A stretch of 64,000 bases of DNA. It comes from Taeniopygia guttata (Eukaryota; Chordata; Aves; Passeriformes; Estrildidae). The notes beneath the pieces are model-generated. The model did no database searches. It saw only the letters and a program-made list of their open reading frames with translations, and was not told where the DNA came from. Each line of letters begins with the position of its first letter. The stretch's first letter is position 1. Below are positions 10,001 through 25,000 of this stretch, piece after piece. The DNA lies in NCBI RefSeq assembly GCF_048771995.1, contig NC_133030.1:53156501-53220500 (forward strand), given 5' to 3'. The translations under genes were made by a program, and so were the position numbers.

Positions 10001-13000
10001 CAGTGACTTTAAGATTGCTGATTATTAAGATGGCAGTACACTTATGTGATAGGCACATGCATGGTAATACCAATCCTTTTTTGTATACCTTGATCATCTT
10101 CCAACAAAATTATTTCATACACTTCAATGAGAAGTATCCTCCATAATGCTTATTTTTGTAAGAAGAGGAACATCATGCAGGAAGGAATGTACTTGATGAT
10201 CAGTGAAAGCTTCTGGCTGTGCCATGGATGGATGACAATCCAGGTCAGGATATAATAGATAGCTCTCGCAATTGTTCTGCAAAAGCTGGTGACACGTATC
10301 AGCAAAGAGCAGTTCATGAAAGTGGTGAATTTTGGTCTCTTCATCCCAAAGGTTTGTGTGGGTAAGAGTTGTTTCACATTTGGTATTTTAGTACCTTGAT
10401 AATGTTTAGAGATTGCTGTTAGAGAGATATATTTTTTTAATTATTTCCTTGTTTCCAGTGATGCAGTTGTCAAGGAAACAGAAATCCTTGTAACGCCTTT
10501 GTTCACTTTTTCAGAATCCACAGCTGGAGATGACTTGTATAGTTTTTATTATGTTCTGAGTGTTTGACATACTCTTAGGCCTCAAAGGATTTTTTCAAAG
10601 GAGTATGTTTCTTTGAGTATAAATAGCACCATCCTCATCTCTATAGGGTTTGAGACGCCATTGTTTCTTTCCTTCTGCACTAACAGGAACTAAATTCAGT
10701 ACTGCTTTGGATTAGAATTTATCTTAACACTTGTATGAAGACTGACATTTGAGGAAAAGGGGGAGGGCAAAAATGCAGTGAACCTCTCAACTTCTGGGTG
10801 AGGTTTTTAGCTTTGTGATGCCATGAGATTTTTCCACTTGGAAACGACTCCTGACTTAGGATTTCCTTAAAGAATGCAGGAGTGATACCCCCAGTGTTCT
10901 TGTGAAACATTTTTTGACTGTGTTATGTCTGTGTGAGAGGATGTGGCTGTGGGGGAGAAGAGTGGGATGGATATTTCACAGTGTAGCTAGTATGCCTGTG
11001 TTCCCCCTTACCCTTGCAAAAATAAATTTGGAATTATTTAAAGAAAAATTTTGAAAATAAAAGTTCTTCCAAGAGCAGGGAAGTTACTGAAGTCTGTCTG
11101 TATTTTGAGCCTGATTACAAATCCTCCTCAATTTCTTTTCTGGACCTTCTGCAGTGTCTTTTATTCAGCTGCTTAGCATGATTGAGCCTTGAGGGAAAAA
11201 CACTGAGGTCTTCTGTGAGATTTGATTGACACTGATCAACAGGTGCAAAGTGGCCACAGGTGAGATGCACAGGGTAACATGGTTGCTGTGACAGTATTAT
11301 TTCACAAACCTTTCCTCTGTGGAAATCCAAAAGCGTGGAGACTGACTTCTAAATATCATTAAAAGTGATATGGAAGAAAGGATTCTGTCCTCTCATGTTA
11401 CCTAAAAAGAGTTTTGGTTACTTGTATCATTATTTGCAGAAGTATGAGGAATTTAAAGTGTTTATCTGACTTTTTGCTTGGCAACTCATCTATCCCGAAT
11501 GGGTGAGTTCTGCATTTCCTTTCTGCTGGGAGCTCATCCAGTTGTTTCCTGTGTCTCTGAAGTAGCAGAGGAGAGAAAACAACCTTGTGCTCCTGCCAGG
11601 GCAGAGGCAGGGCTGGGGATGTCAGTGGGGCAGTGCCTCTAATGAGTGTCCTGAGCGAGCTCTTCAGTTACAGCAGCACCGGGGTGGGCAGCTGCTCTGC
11701 AGTCTAATGCAGGATGTCACCTGAGATGGGACACATCTATGATGGTGTTATCTCCATTCTGGGTGTGCCAATAAGATTGCTGGTGAAAAAGTGAAGCTTT
11801 TGCTACTTGGGAAAAAAATGAGCTAGAGTAGTTTTAAGTTCTTAAGTGACTGTAATAGATTATGAGAGTATAAATTTTTTTTTTTTTGAAATGGTTAAGA
11901 AATTCTGAATATTTTTGCTGTTTAAAAATATAAATAACACCAATCTAACTTTGCTTCTTTTCTAGAAATCTGGCTTTATAGATGCATCTTGCATACTGCT
12001 ATATATTTAAAAAAATCTGCTAACAAAGCCACAAGGCATCTCATGACTTTGATTCCTTACCCTTCTTGGTTTGTCAATGTTGTCAAGGAAACAACTTTTT
12101 GAGAAATTTTGCTCTACTTTTCAGGTTCTATAGAGAGATTACTTGTGTAGGATTTATCTGGCATCAGGGCTAGAAAGAGTCTTTCTGAAGTTTCTATTCT
12201 TTTCACTATGTTCATGTCCTTGCTTTTTTTAAAGCAGATTTTATTTTTAGCATGTGTCATATAGCTGCATCTTTAAGGTCATAATACCAGTGAATGTAGC
12301 AAGGATTACTGACACTTGATCTTTGGATGAAGCCTTGTTGAAAGAATTTAATTGATGCCTTTGCATCAATTAAATGCCTATATTTATTCTATAAAAACTA
12401 CTGTTAGTTATAAATTCCCTTTAAAAGAAACATTAGAAAATCCCTTGTTCATCAAAGAACTTGCTTCATTACTATGGAGCTAATGACTTACAGTCCTTTA
12501 TCATACATATCATGTTTCATTGCAGTAATTATGTCTCTCCAAAGAAAAAGCATTTAGTGGCTGGTGTGGAATTGTGTTGGGTTTGTCTTCCAGCTCGTGT
12601 GTGCTGGGTGACAGGCTGCTTAGATTGTTAAGGCTGATCTTTACCTTCACTGTGCTTGTGGAGGCTTTATTTTATGTTATTTTTAATAAAACCGCTGTTT
12701 TTCTTCTAGGACATGCCTGAAATGTTATAAAAACTTCTGCTTTTGTCAGATTTTTTTTTTTGATTGGTGGATTAAGAACACTGGGCATGATAGTGAAGAC
12801 TTCTCATGCTTGTGTGTTGTGCCTGTGCCAGCTGTGTAACACCTTGCTACCTGAAGTCAGAATTAGGAATCTGTCCTTTTCTCTGGTCTCCTTGCCTCTT
12901 TCCAAATTATAATTTACTCTTTAAAAGAATTTTTCTCATTCTGAACATTGTGACTAGTGCATGGAATTTTGTGTTTTTATCTACTAAGGGAGGGACACAG

Positions 13001-16000
13001 CTGGTTTTCTATGGAAAGGATGGAAGTTAGGGATGCAGGTGGTTAGGGCTGACATAGTCATATAAACATGTTAAAGCTACACTATGCTAACAATGCAGAA
13101 GAAATTAAAATTAATTAGGTAGTTCAATCTTACTCTGCTTGCTAGTGCTGAAATGCTGCTACTTAAAATGTCCTCATAGCTAGCAAAACATGTAGCTGCT
13201 TGACATAATTAATAGTTTATTTCCATAATTAAATAACTAGTTTTCATGTTTAATACTGGGTTATGTCACTGACATCAGTGGGTTTAGGATTGCGTCTATA
13301 TTTTCCAGAGAGGAGGATCTTTAATATTTTGTTTTGATTTTTTGGTTTTTTCTTTTTGTTTTTGTTTCTGTTTTGGTTTTTTTCCTCCCCTAGTTATTAA
13401 CATTCTCAATAGCCTTGGGAATAATAAATGGTTTATTTTTTAGTTGAAAGAATGAAGTTGTAAAGAAAATGTAACTGGCCCAGGCTGACTGATAAATGCA
13501 AGATTCATTAAAGCCCAGGTTTCCAGATAGCTGTTCTAAATCAGTAACTGTGTACCGCCTCAGATATTACTCCAAATCAGGGTGGGCAGAAGACTCCAAA
13601 AACTGCTTCTTAAAATAAGAAAATCATCTGGTTAGCATTGGGGACGGACAGAATTTGCCTGAAAATTTGGATTAGGTAATTTCTTTCCAGTAGAAATTAA
13701 TCCCTAAGTACAACTGTCTCCCTTTATTTTTATTTTTAGACCTGCTACAGTGATGGGTTACTTTGTGCCATTGCACAAATACCCTGTCAGTGTCAGTGTC
13801 CAGCTCTGATGAACAGCCACCACTCATCTGATGGTTGGGTCACCAGAACTTGTCCATAGCTGTTGTCCCTGCTGTGCCAGGTGCTCCCAGTGGATAATGT
13901 ACAAAAATGAGACAGGTTTGATTGCTCCTTTTTGTTTTTTTTGTTTGTACCTTGTTTTATTGACTGTGTGAAGAAGATGGTGTCTGTTTTATATATGTGC
14001 ATAGATCAATATAAAGCTATAAAGCATATGAGTAGCCTCAGCTGATTGGCAGTTTTATATTAAAAAAGTATGATAGTATTGAAGTACACTACGAACAGCT
14101 ATGATTTGAATTTTGATAGCTACTGCTTAACAGAAGCTTAAGGAAAAACCCCATAAAACTAAAAGGAGTTTGTCTATGTTGATATTCTCTCTCTTGTTTT
14201 CAGAAATAAGTCACAGGCAGTTGACACACAGTGTTTCAGAAGCTGGGAGTGCAGTTGCTAAGACTTGTGTTCTGAATAGAGCAGTGCTTCTTACACAAAT
14301 AATGGATGCTCCAAATCTGTGGGATGCAAGTGTGTGTTGGGATATGCTTGTGAAAGTAGCCAGTCCTTCCTTACCTGTAGGAACTGAGGATACTTAAGTC
14401 AATTTGCCTCTGAAGTTGTGAAATTGAGGTGTCTAGCACTTATGAGGAATCCCCGCTTTTAATAGAGCATATATGTTTGTGACTTGAAGAAGTGATTGAT
14501 GCTAATGAGTATGATTCATAGAGATGAAGGGGAAACCAGATTATTTAATAAATGGCTATAGTAATTTAGCTAATTATCTCCCGGAGAGCTGCAATACATT
14601 TGAAGTTCTTCTTTGCCTGCTGGTAAGATCTTGATTGCTGAAGTGTTTTCTGGGCATGAGTACTTTCTGCTAGTAACCACTAGTGGTTTTGTGCTTTTAG
14701 GTGTCGTGAGCACGTTATTCTTAACACACTACTGCAAACACAACACTACATTCTGAAGTTGATGAGAAGCTGCCAAATTTATGCCATGTTCTTCTCCCAC
14801 ATACGGGCAGCAGTAGAGAATTTAGTGGTTTAAAAGCAATTCTTAATAGCTACCTGTCATTAAATGTATGTTTCTCTTGAATTACTTGAATATGTGCATC
14901 AAACTGCTCTGCTTGAACCATGTCATCCCAAACACACCCACTGCTGTGAGTGAAGTAGCTAATGTATCTGAAGTACATTTCTGTGGATATGTAGTGTACA
15001 GCAGGGGTGGGGATTTAAGTATATTCACTATACTTAGCTTTGTCTTATGCTAAAATAATTCTGATTTTTCATATTTTAGAACAAATGATAGCTTGAATCA
15101 CTAGCTTATTTGTGAGGATATTGTAACTTCTTTTCACTTCTGTGTTTTCCAGGAACTTGCCATTTGAAGAACATCCACAGGGTTAGCCATAGTGCAGTGA
15201 TTAGTCACAAAACACTTAAAGGTTAACTGCAAACTAGATGGGAATTCTTCACTTTGTTTTGGTGTGTGTGGGAAGTTACTCTCTTACACTGTCTGCCCAG
15301 CATGAATGTACAATTGCTGTTTTGTAGCTACAGAAGAACCTAGTCACTCTCATAACTTTTAGCTGGCTGAGGATGTGATCTATATGAACATATTCCTTAG
15401 AGTCAATGGTTTATGGAAAACTTGTGATTAGCTTCAGGCATAGTTGTTCCAGAATCTTTCTGCACAATAAAGGACACACTAGGTTAAAAGATGATGATTG
15501 ATGGCTTGGCAGAAACACTCTACTCTTGAGAAGGATAGAGTCCTCGATAACTGATGATTTTAAATATCTGGATATATACATACACTTATTTACAAATTGC
15601 TTTTTTTGTGAGCTTGTAATGTAAAGGTTGCCTGTCTTCAGAGTAAAAAATAGTGGTTCTCTTTTAATTTTTCTGTTTTCTCTCTTTTCTTTCCTTGTCA
15701 GTTTGCTGCATTACTCAGCATTTGGTAAGCCCATCTCTTGTAAATAGTGGGAATTAGCTAAAAAAAGTTGATTGACACAGATGACTAAAACGTCAAACAA
15801 AGTCTCTGTTGCTATGAATCTTGCTGTTTGGTCTGACTTTGCTCAACTATTTAATATTTTGGCTGAGAATTTCTGATTTTTCATTTGTGCTACCTAATAC
15901 ATAGGGTGTTAATGGCTAGGCTTCCTTGGTACAAATCTCTGCAATAATTCAAAGGATACTTAATTTGGATTTTAGAATGGTTTGAGAAAACAGCCTACAA

Positions 16001-19000
16001 TAATCTATGTGTTATGGTGCATATGGTCCAATACCATCATGCTAGCTCTGTAGAGCAGATGAATTAAATTGAAAAACATGTTTAAGCTGTTGCTTTCCTC
16101 TTAATTTGCTGTAAATTCAGTGATGAGCATCAGAAACATACATATTTATTCCCCCAAAATGTCTGAAGACATTATTTTGTCATACTTACAAATATAATAG
16201 GAGAAAATACCAATGGCATAGTTTTGCTTTTTACTTATTCCTTCTATTCCTTGGTTGTTTTGTTATAAAAAGCAGTAACCCACTGCTCTAGGGGATTTAA
16301 AATGTCCAATAGCTTTGAGGATGTGAACTGGAGCACTTGGCCTTCAATTAATGCTGGTTTGGCAACCTGGCTTGCCTTAGGACTAATCTGTTACACTATT
16401 ATATTTACACCATTACTATTGGTGGTAATAATATTAGTGTATCAGTATTTAGTGTAGTGTAACCTCTCACAGCCTATTTTACTTTGCTGACCACTTCATA
16501 TAGGAACAGAATAATTCCTCATGAAACTAGCCAAAGGTCGCTACTAAATGACTGTAAGAAAGTGTTTCACCAGCAGTCTGGTGTTCTTGCACAGAATAAG
16601 GAAAGGGAAAGGAAGATCTATAGTAAGTTTTATTCTTCTCCGGTATTTCTTTTTTTGGATAATCCTGAGTAGGTTGATTTTCTTTGAAACATGCTTTGAG
16701 CTCTTGGAAGAGAGCTACAATTATGATTTTATTGATTAGTTAGGTTGAAGATCACTTTTATCTGAACTCATGTCTTTAGTAGGAGTGCAGCAACATGTAA
16801 TTGTCACTGTTGTTCATCTCCAGAGACTGTAGAACATTTTTTTCTTCTGGCTTTCTCAGTCTATTTATAGTTGAACCAGCAGATCTTGGGGAAGGTGAGT
16901 AACATGTAGATCTCTTGAGGAGGTTCTTTGCAAGCCTGGAATTGGTTGTATGAGACGTATGCTGTGTTTGAGGACAGGTGTTCTCCTTTCACTGCTGAGA
17001 ATGGACCAACATTTTCCTGGAAGATGACACCCTGCTGAGCGAAGTGGCTGGCTGCTGGTGTGAGCAGGGTGCTGCTGGGGTTAATGACCTGTGGCACTGA
17101 GTGCCTCATCCCCTCTGTTCTGGCACTTGGCATTGCCTGTGCTTGCAATGGACTTTGAAGTGGAATAGTAAATCTACACCTAACACTCCCAGGCAGCAGC
17201 AGGAACTGGCTTTTAGACAGGGTCAGGAGTTTCTTGGCACTATGCACCTTAAGAACATTTAATTTTTCTTTTTTAAGAAAGATTTTGCCTTATTTTTCTC
17301 TTCAAACACAATCCTTGATAAAAGTTTGATCAAGAAAGAGTTTTCTGGCATAGAATAAAGCTGCTATTCAAACTGGGCTGAGAGATACAGACCAGTAGGA
17401 CATCCTTAGAGTACATAATAATTCACACTGTTGTTTTGACTGATTAAAAATCCTCTATGTCAAATAATTGGAGAGCGATAGAGTAAATTTAACCTTTTGT
17501 ACTTTAGAATGCTGTCTAAATATTTCTTCTCTATCTTGAAACACATTATTCATTAATCTCTTTTCTAGTGGAAAGAAGCTGTCTTTACACTTTAAAGAAC
17601 AAAGGACAAAACACCAAGTCATGACTCTTCGACATTCTGTTCTTGGGGTCATTTTTTTTCTATCTTAAGAGTTTATTTCTCCAAGAAGGTCTTGATCAAG
17701 ACCAAGATCAGAGTTGATGATCAGAGACTCCTTCTGCCTCTGAAGAGTAATGGTTAAATCTTTTTTCCCCAAGAGAATGAAGTCTGTGCATTTTCTGATT
17801 TTCACATTTTTATGTTATACATTGTATTTCATCCCTGAATTCGGTTGCATTTTTCTTTTTGTAAAGAAATGGATCTAGCTATAAAGAAGATGGAAGAAAG
17901 TATGCAACCTAACGTGAATAGTATCCTCAGTATGTGCATTGGTGGTACCTTTGACTTGATGATAAGTATTTTCAGTCAAGTATGGCTCACATCAGTCTTG
18001 TGATCTTGAAACTCAGTTAGGGAAACTCAGAAATTTTTGGTTTTGTTTCCATCTGATGGTGTGAGGAATAAATTTTTAATGGACCCTTCAGAGAAAAAAA
18101 ATCAGAATTACTGGTTTCTTTTCCCCTCAGTGTTTGCCTGAAGGAGAGTTTCTTATCAAAAGCCATGTACTGGCATTTGAATATATATCCCAATATTAGC
18201 AGGTAAGCAAAGGTATGCAATTTTCCTGAGCAACAAAATACTTGATTACAGGTCTAATGATAGTTTAAGAGGTGTTTTCAGATGTGCTGAAATCAAGGAC
18301 TTGAAGCAGATGAACTTAATTATCTTTGTGAATATTCACAATCACATTATGTGCTTTAAATGTCACATTTGGAAATAGTGCCTCATTGCTAGTTAATTAA
18401 CAATAATTACTCAAGCTAGTACTTGTGTTTCTGGAATCTCTTACCTACTGTGAAAAATGTATTTTGCTTCCAAAGTTTTCTCAGTATAAAATCCAGATTT
18501 TATTGAAAGAATTCTGGAAGTGTTGCAGTTCCTGATGCCCTCTGTACTCTTTATCTGTACCACTGCAGCACAGATAATCAGTTATTCCATTCCATTTGAT
18601 TTTTAACACCTGAACTGTGATGTGTAGGGTATTTTTTTTTTTAGAAAAAGCAATCAGTTGATTTTTTTTCCCTTGGCAGCATAACAAAAGAGAAGCAGTA
18701 GCAAAGTAGAGTGGCAGGCTAGATCCATCATGAGGTGTTACAAAGGTGTGTTGACATCTTCAGCTAAAGAAATATGGCTTATGATAATACCAGAAAGGGT
18801 TTTTTCAGTCATAGCACTTATGCTCTGTATGCTTTTCTCTCTCTAAGGATGTTTTTTTCTTGGTAGAGAGCATTCTACAGCCCAAGGTAGCTTATACTGC
18901 AACCAAATAAAACCCTCATAGATCCTAGAAAATCTTCCCTATATTCTAGTCTCCATCTTTCTTCTCTGCTTTTCAGGTAGAAACTTAATTGAAATATCCA

Positions 19001-22000
19001 AAGATTTTCTACAAGGCTTTTCCATGAAAATAAATCTTTCTTCAGTAGTGAATCTTTCTTTTGACTTGTTTGCAGAAGGGCACTTTATGTGTGCTTATGT
19101 GTATATGTGTATGTATATTAAAAAATAGATATACTTAGATATATATAAAAAGAGCCTTAAATTAGCAGAAAGCCTCTATTGTCGACTACTTTTACTTGCA
19201 AACTGCATGTTCTCTTTGCCTGCACATTTCATTAACCTGTGTGAATGGAGAGTCCATTGAAATCCTGGTAATAACCTGTAGCTTACATTTCAGAATAATA
19301 GTTTTCTATATAGTACGTGAAGTACTTTAAGGTTTTTAATTTGGGACAGTGCTTACAACATGCTAAGTAGATGTTTGATCTCTCAGACATCAATTTCATA
19401 CTAATTTGGAAAACAGGAAGAAAAGCTACTAAATTTAGAAACAGTCATGAAGAGTAAGCTAATTGTTTGTGCTTTGTGCAGTGGGAGTGAAGATAACTGC
19501 AGGTATGCAGAAGCGTAACCAAGGGGGTGATAAATATTTTATTAAGTAGTAAAAGTGTTTTAGTGATGGCAACACAAATGGAGGAGACATTGAGTAATAG
19601 GAAGCTAAAATAATAAAGTTAATCTGATTGTGGAAGGGTCTTTAACATGTTATGTGAAAATAGTGTTGGAATTGGTAAGGACTTCATTGGGGAAACTTCT
19701 CAATGATAATTTTTCATCTGTAGAATGACTTGGAGAAGAAAAGTTTTTCACAACCACCAGGTTTTAATTTTAAGTATTTAGGTAATTTCATAGACCCATT
19801 CTAACTGAATGGCCTGGTAATGATGTCAAAAAGCTTTCCCATGTGTCTGCTATGCCAAATGGGTTAAAGCAAAACATTTTTTGTTTTCTTTTTCTCTCCT
19901 CCCATTATACATGAACTGCTCTTATTTTCTTTGAGAAATCTGCTCTTGGATATCTCAAGAGTCTGGATTATCAAAAAACTTGATATTCAGGTTCTGACAT
20001 TCCTTGTTTATTTTAGAAATAATTTACATTTACGTGCTTAAATAGATTTAAGTACTCTTGAAGAATTTGTTCAAAACTGGTCACTAATCTCTTTAAATTT
20101 GTGCTAATATATAGTAGCCTACAATGCTACTAGAATTTTCAATCAAGCCAAACCCCAAATATTTGCATTAACTTCTAATTTTGAAATGCTTTGTTCTGTA
20201 AGTCTGCAGTGGCAGTGAAGTAAATGCAATGAAATATTTCTAGGTGAAATGACACTTTCTGTAGGTGTTGCACTGCTGCTGCAGTGAGAAATGCTGAACC
20301 CGAGGCTGCAGTGAAAGCGAAGTTTAAATGTTTGTGTTGCAGTGGTGCCAAGGGCTGATTTCTCCTGGACTTGTGGTGGACCTTTGGGTTTATGTGCATG
20401 TTCCAGAGCTGTTCTGCCCAGAGCATTGGAGCCAGCTGGGTGTCAAAGCTGCTGGGTGGGGCTGGGGAGATGCTCTGCTGGGGCACACAGGTGTTTCTCT
20501 GGGCTGGGTTTAGCTGGGATTTCCCGTGGTACCACTGCTGATGTGCTGATCAAGTAGGTTTGAACTATGGCAGTGTAACCAGAGGCAGCCCCTACTGATA
20601 GAATACCACAGTTATTGCTTGCTAAATGAAGTGTGTTCATCCGGCTTTAGAACAAAACAGGGGAGGGCAGTGGTGTGTATTTTACAAGAATCTAAATATT
20701 AAATTTATTTCTCTAGTTAAAAATAATTTAATTGGGTCCTGTATAAATGCCAGGCAATGTTTGCAGGCGTCAGTATGTTCATATCTGCTCCTTGATAACT
20801 CTGTCATTAATTCATAGTTTCAAGTCAACATCCACATAGGAGAAAGTTAGCTTTTAATCTGGTCCTAGGGTTTTAGCAGAAGCTAGTGTTTTCGTTTCCA
20901 GTTGCAACAGCATGCTCTCACATCAGCTGTAAAATGAAAATTAGTGATACATCCCCCATAATATGACAAAATCACAGCAAATATGCAAGCTTGTTACCTA
21001 ATTTCTAAACTATTGCTGGAGAGAATGGTAGAAACTCTTAACATGTAAAGTTCTGAGTATTTATAGATGCTTCCACCCACACCTGTGTAGCAGGACTTCT
21101 CACTTGAGCTGTACTCCTAGTTAAATTTAAAATCAGTTACATCTGGAAACTAGCTTTGAAACATTTGGACTACAGTAATAATCTCTTTTTGAGGTACAGC
21201 TTCTTGTGTCTTAAGTTGCTGTAGTTTTTCTTCAGCTTATGATGTCTAGGTAAACCAAGTATAACATTTTTATATGCTTACTATGCTTACTGGGAAAAAA
21301 AACCCTAGTGTTTTTAAAATGAATATTGTATCTGTGTTAATGTTTTTGAATTTATTGTTAAGATAAACAGCCCCCAACCTATTAATAAAGAAAAAGCTAT
21401 TTACCAAAGTTTATTGTAGAATGTGATAAAAGTAAATGTGGGATTCCAGGGCTTCTCTCTGGCTGCCCTCTGTCACAGATTCTGACAAGTAGTTCTTTTA
21501 AGGTTATTTTTTGAATCTTAAAATTAGATACAAACTGTTGTGCTTTGCATTGATGAAAAACATAATCAAAGATCTCTTGTTCACCTTCAAGTGGGCTGTA
21601 TCACTGTACTGCATTGTAGGAATGTAAGTGAGCATTGAAAACCCCCTGCTGACTAGATGTACATAAGGTTTGCAAATTACCTACCAGTGCCCTTTGGGAC
21701 AAAGCTCTTTGTGAAATCATTGTCAATAACTTTCTGTTGAGTTGACTTATGGAATAGGTTGTTCTTCAAGATTTCACAGGAGAGAGATTAAATGTTATAA
21801 AGTACAAAGTACAGAAACTCCGTAGGGCAATCTAAATGATGTTATAGGAACTGAGCTGTATTACAAAGAATATTAAACATATTTGCAATCTTCTACTATT
21901 TGTCGCTTGAATGGCAGGTCCCTTTTTGTCTGGTGGTTTGCATGGATATGCAAAGGAGAAATAGTAAAAGCGAATCAGTTTTATGTAAATCTGTTAATTT

Positions 22001-25000
22001 TTAGATACTTGTGTTCCCTAAAAGAAAAAATAAAAATCTGAGTTTTCTAATGATTTGTGTTGATGCTGTGCAAATTGCTTGGCAAAGAGGAGCTGCTGTG
22101 TTCCCTTCTTTTGAAAAAGGAATATACTTGAAAATAGCATGGCACAGCCAATGTTGTTTATCTGTGTTAAAATTAGTGTGAATTAGTCAAGTTTCAGTGT
22201 ACCTGAGACAGCTGGAGTAATGCTGGTGGGGGAAACAAACCCAAACCTCCTCTTTAGTGTAGAGACACGTGGTTATGAAGGGTGGAAATGGCCCCAACAC
22301 GCTGGAGATAAATGTGGAACTGAAATGTATTTGTTATGAGCAACATAACATGGGGAAGCTGGAAGGGGAGGTGAAGCTGCTGTTGGTACTGTAAGCATGA
22401 CATGGTGACAGCCCTGCACTGTGCCTGGCCCCACACTGGGGCCGGGGCTGAATTATGGTGATGGCTGTGCTGAGTGAAGGAAGCTGAACTGTGCTGTGTG
22501 CTTGGACGGAAGCTGGAAAAAAAAAATTAAAATAATTTAAAAATCAGGAATTTGCTGAGGGTTAATGTGTGTGGCTGCTGCACACTGGATGGCCATCCCC
22601 CTCTGTGGGGCAAAATGTTTTGTTTGAGTCAGCAGATCATATAGGAGGCACTGAATATCCTGGGAGTCAAATGTGTAACTTTGAGAAATCCTGATGTGTT
22701 TGAGGCATCTGCCTCCTACACTCCTTGTGAGTGGCCCGGAAATGCCAATATCCTTCATATAATAAATCACTTGAATCTCACCATGTTACTCATTCTTTGA
22801 TGCTCCTCAGCTTCCAAGGCTTAACAGTATTTTTCACAGACTTCATACTAGATAAAATCTACCTTCACACATCCAGTGGAGACCCATCTGAGCAGGAATT
22901 CCTGCTGAAGAGATTTGGACCTTGTTGAGATCTCCCTGTGAGGAATTGTCATTGAGGATTGTGGGAGGCAGCCTTGTGTTAGGAGCTATCTGGGGCTCTT
23001 TTTTTACATAGGAAGCAGCACTTCCCATTCACATGCAGCAATTGGATGTGTGTGTTAGAAGGCAGAACATTCACAGCTCACGGAACAGTTTGTTCCAGGG
23101 GAAGCAGGAGACCAAACCTTGCACTGAGAGACCTTTGTCACTTGGCCCATAAACTTCATGGAAGTTTTTCCCATTACTTTCCCTGGTGCTTAGAGACACA
23201 TAAGCATCATATTAGCTCAGTAATGGTACAAACAATTGTAGTAAAGCAGAATGTTTTCCTCAAGAAAAATTGGAAAAATTCTCAGTCTGGGTGACCCCAG
23301 TGTAGCTAGAGCAAGTGGAGGTTTCTCTATTGTACAGCCATCCTGCTAAATAACATCTTATGCAGAAAAATTTTGAGAAGATCTCAGTCAAAATTTATCC
23401 CTGCAGCCTGCAGGCTAGGTGCTTCAAAGCAATTTAAAAATATTGAGTTTAATTTTAAAAAACCTATCCAAATAAATTACCTCTTTTTTTTGTGCTCTCT
23501 TGTTCTGGTTAATCTGATTTCACTACAAAGTCATCTCTGCTACACAAATAAAATTTAGCATTATCCTCAGTGTCACTTAAATAATCAAACTACTTGTTGT
23601 ATTTATCAAAATGTTTTCTGCTCTGGGTAAGGAAAATGTCTGCTCTTACTTCAAGACCTTTACTGCAAGAACTTAATCAACCAATGGGCTTGCAGTTATC
23701 ATTTTTCTCCACCCCTGTTTCTGAACTGCAGGATAAGGCTATTTCTGTGGAAACAAATCAACATGTTAAAGTTGTACAGCCGCCAGAGGGGACTCTGATG
23801 TTTCTTCCTCTGAAGGTAAAGATGACTCCAGCTTATTTCTAATTGTGTGATACAGCTTCAGTAAAATGCTACCACAAGCTGTCATGGGCAGCCCTGCATT
23901 ATTGATTCATTTGGACATTAAAATATGTAGCCAAAGTCAAGTGTAAGATAACATGGGTCCTGCACCTTAATATATGTTCAAAATTTGCAGTTCTCGGTGT
24001 GTATAAATTAGTGCAGTTTTCAGAGGTTGCATCTTCCAGGCCTTTTAGAAGGATGAGAAAATGTTGTGTGTAATGAGATCGATTCATTCATCTCCACTTG
24101 AGGTCTTGGTTCTGCAAAGTTTGTGCTGAAACCAGGAGTGAAGAGAGGTACCAGTGCAGAGGATGCTGAACTGACATCTCTGTCCGAGGGTGTTTGCTGC
24201 CAGCTCTGCTGCTGTCCCACAAGTCTTTGGCTTTTAAAGGACTCTTAGGCAAAAGGGTTCTACTTAGAGTGGTCTTGTATCCGTGAAAAGTAAAGTGTTT
24301 CTCCAAATCTTAGAATAGGGGAAAGAATGCTGCTCTTAATGTCTACTACATCTCCATTCCTTTGGAATCTTTCCTTTTCAAGAACAAAGGAGAACTGGCA
24401 AAACTCGTCTGCCAGAATAAAAGTCAAAAGAATGATCAGTGTGTTTAGAGGTCTTGATCTCATTTAGTGAAGACTTTATTCTGTGAATGTCTGCAGTTTT
24501 CTAATGTCTTAAAATGATACATGTGGTCTAAAGCATTCTAACAAACAAATCTGGTCTTTGTAGAAGGAATCAATGTGTTTTGAAAGTCTATCAGTGTAAT
24601 TTATTTCCCTAAAGTTTTTAAAGGAAAATAAAATGGTTTCAGGAGAATTTTCTTACTAATGATATTTTGGTTCCAAGGAGGGAAGCTGGAACTGTGAAGA
24701 ATTCACTTGCCAATGTAGAAAAAAAATGCATAAAAGTAATGAAAATAGGCATGTCAGTTTACTTGCAACTTAATACTGTCAAGAAATATAATGAATAAAA
24801 AATGCTAGCAGCTGTGCTGTGTTTGAACAGTTTTATACTATAGGTTCTGACATATTAATTGAAGCCTTAATACTTATTACCAGAAACTAGGTTGCTTTTT
24901 CACATTCCTCTGTGTCTTTGCCAATGTGATTATAGTTGACAAAGCTGATAAAGTTTGATATTTTTTAGGTTCTTCAGCATGTCTCCTCACTTTTTGGTTT

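Noticed and set aside
16119..16172. GTGATGA ... CTGA pair resembling snoRNA boxes
   Set aside because: The spacing is short and there is no terminal stem.
16861..17247. 128-codon minus-strand frame in intron 2
   Set aside because: No recognisable domain or repeat of known coding genes. Frames of this length are expected occasionally across six frames of 64 kb.
17688..17703. Perfect palindrome GGTCTTGATCAAGACC
   Set aside because: Short, with no loop and no context. It could be a dyad binding site but nothing supports a call.
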